Position numbers and translations under genes: made by a program. Below, in pieces: positions 63,625-64,000 of a stretch of 64,000 nt of DNA. The stretch is from Symbiodinium sp. CCMP2592 (taxonomy: Eukaryota > Sar > Dinophyceae > Suessiales > Symbiodiniaceae), in NCBI GenBank assembly GCA_905221615.1, contig CAJNDT010003835.1, positions 267,501-331,500 of the forward strand, written 5' to 3'. Numbering within the stretch: position 1 is the first letter of the stretch; every line of letters starts with the position of its first letter. The notes beneath the pieces are model-generated. The model was not told the origin of the DNA and searched no databases. It saw only the letters and a program-made list of their open reading frames with translations.

Positions 63625-64000
63625 GTCGCGGCTAGTCCGCGACCCTGGAAGAAGAGCCGATGGACTCGGAAATCGCGGCTAGTCCGCTGACACCGAAACA
63701 CGACAATGTAGCTTCGCTGACCGTTCTTTGATTCGCGGCTAATCCGCGACCGGCTAGTCGCTAATGCCGGCTCAGCACAGTATGCTGGATTCGCTGCCCA
63801 GCCCTCGCGGCTAGTCCGCGTTTTAAAGGTAGAGGCTTCGCGGCTAGTCCGCTGATGCCGACTCACGACGGTCCATCCTCCGCGGCTAGTCCGCGATGTT
63901 GCGGGTTTGGCAGCTCCGCGGCGAGTCCGCAGATGCCGATTCACGACTGACAAGACTAGCTTCACGGCCCATCCTTCGCGGCTAGTCCGCGTATCATACA
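63625..64000 (+). repeat. Array of CGCGGCTAGTCCGCG palindromes, open at window end
   Basis: Eight copies of GCGGCTAGTCCGC or one-base variants start at about 63628, 63675, 63735, 63807, 63840, 63882, 63917 and 63977. Spacing is irregular (33-72 bases). Copies ending CCGCGA/T tend to alternate with copies ending CCGCTGATGCCGACTCACGA, so a higher-order unit of two motifs is visible. Confidence 0.9.

Overview
The window looks like nuclear DNA of a dinoflagellate, most like the symbiotic (Suessiales-type) group. This rests on splice sites, repeats and gene layout, not on a database search. In two recognisable genes the introns can be placed by reading frame. Several start with GC instead of GT, and nearly every exon after an intron starts with G (acceptor AG|G). 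Recognisable plus-strand genes fill the left part and minus-strand exons fill the right part, as in dinoflagellate directional gene blocks. Plant-type telomere motifs (TTTAGGG/CCCTAAA) are scattered through the interior. Short inverted-repeat elements and (GA)n, (TA)n and (CATA)n tracts occupy much of the rest.

Layout. 1-8.2 kb: repeats with no secure gene. 8.2-15.4 kb: a two-copy tandem segmental duplication, each copy carrying one small unknown gene (8619-9134 and 13033-13542). 15.6-17.3 kb: coiled-coil-type exons. 17.9-20.7 kb: a four-exon VPS9-domain gene, probably a Rab5-class exchange factor of endosomes. 20.7-25.5 kb: repeats. 25.5-28.45 kb: an AT-rich island of tiny intronless genes and a frameshifted A32-type DNA-packaging ATPase, bracketed by a 12-bp direct repeat; this is a decayed integrated virus or virus-like element of protist type. 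28.5-31.6 kb: repeats and one orphan exon. 31.6-34.3 kb: a vacuolar sorting receptor gene with PA domain, membrane span and YxxPhi tail. 34.3-42.6 kb: mainly repeats, holding the strand switch. 42.7-60.4 kb: many minus-strand exons of one or more large unknown genes. 61.9-63.2 kb: more minus-strand exons, then an array of a palindromic GC-rich motif that runs off the window end.

The two recognised genes both belong to endosomal/vacuolar trafficking. The strongest new observations are: (1) an inverted-repeat element of a family with at least seven other copies here forms an intron of the sorting-receptor gene almost exactly; (2) a palindrome, CGCGGCTAGTCCGCG, is confined to the right 17 kb, in arrays and inside exons; (3) the virus-like island has a flanking direct repeat; (4) repeat content changes sharply at about 43.6 kb, near the strand switch.
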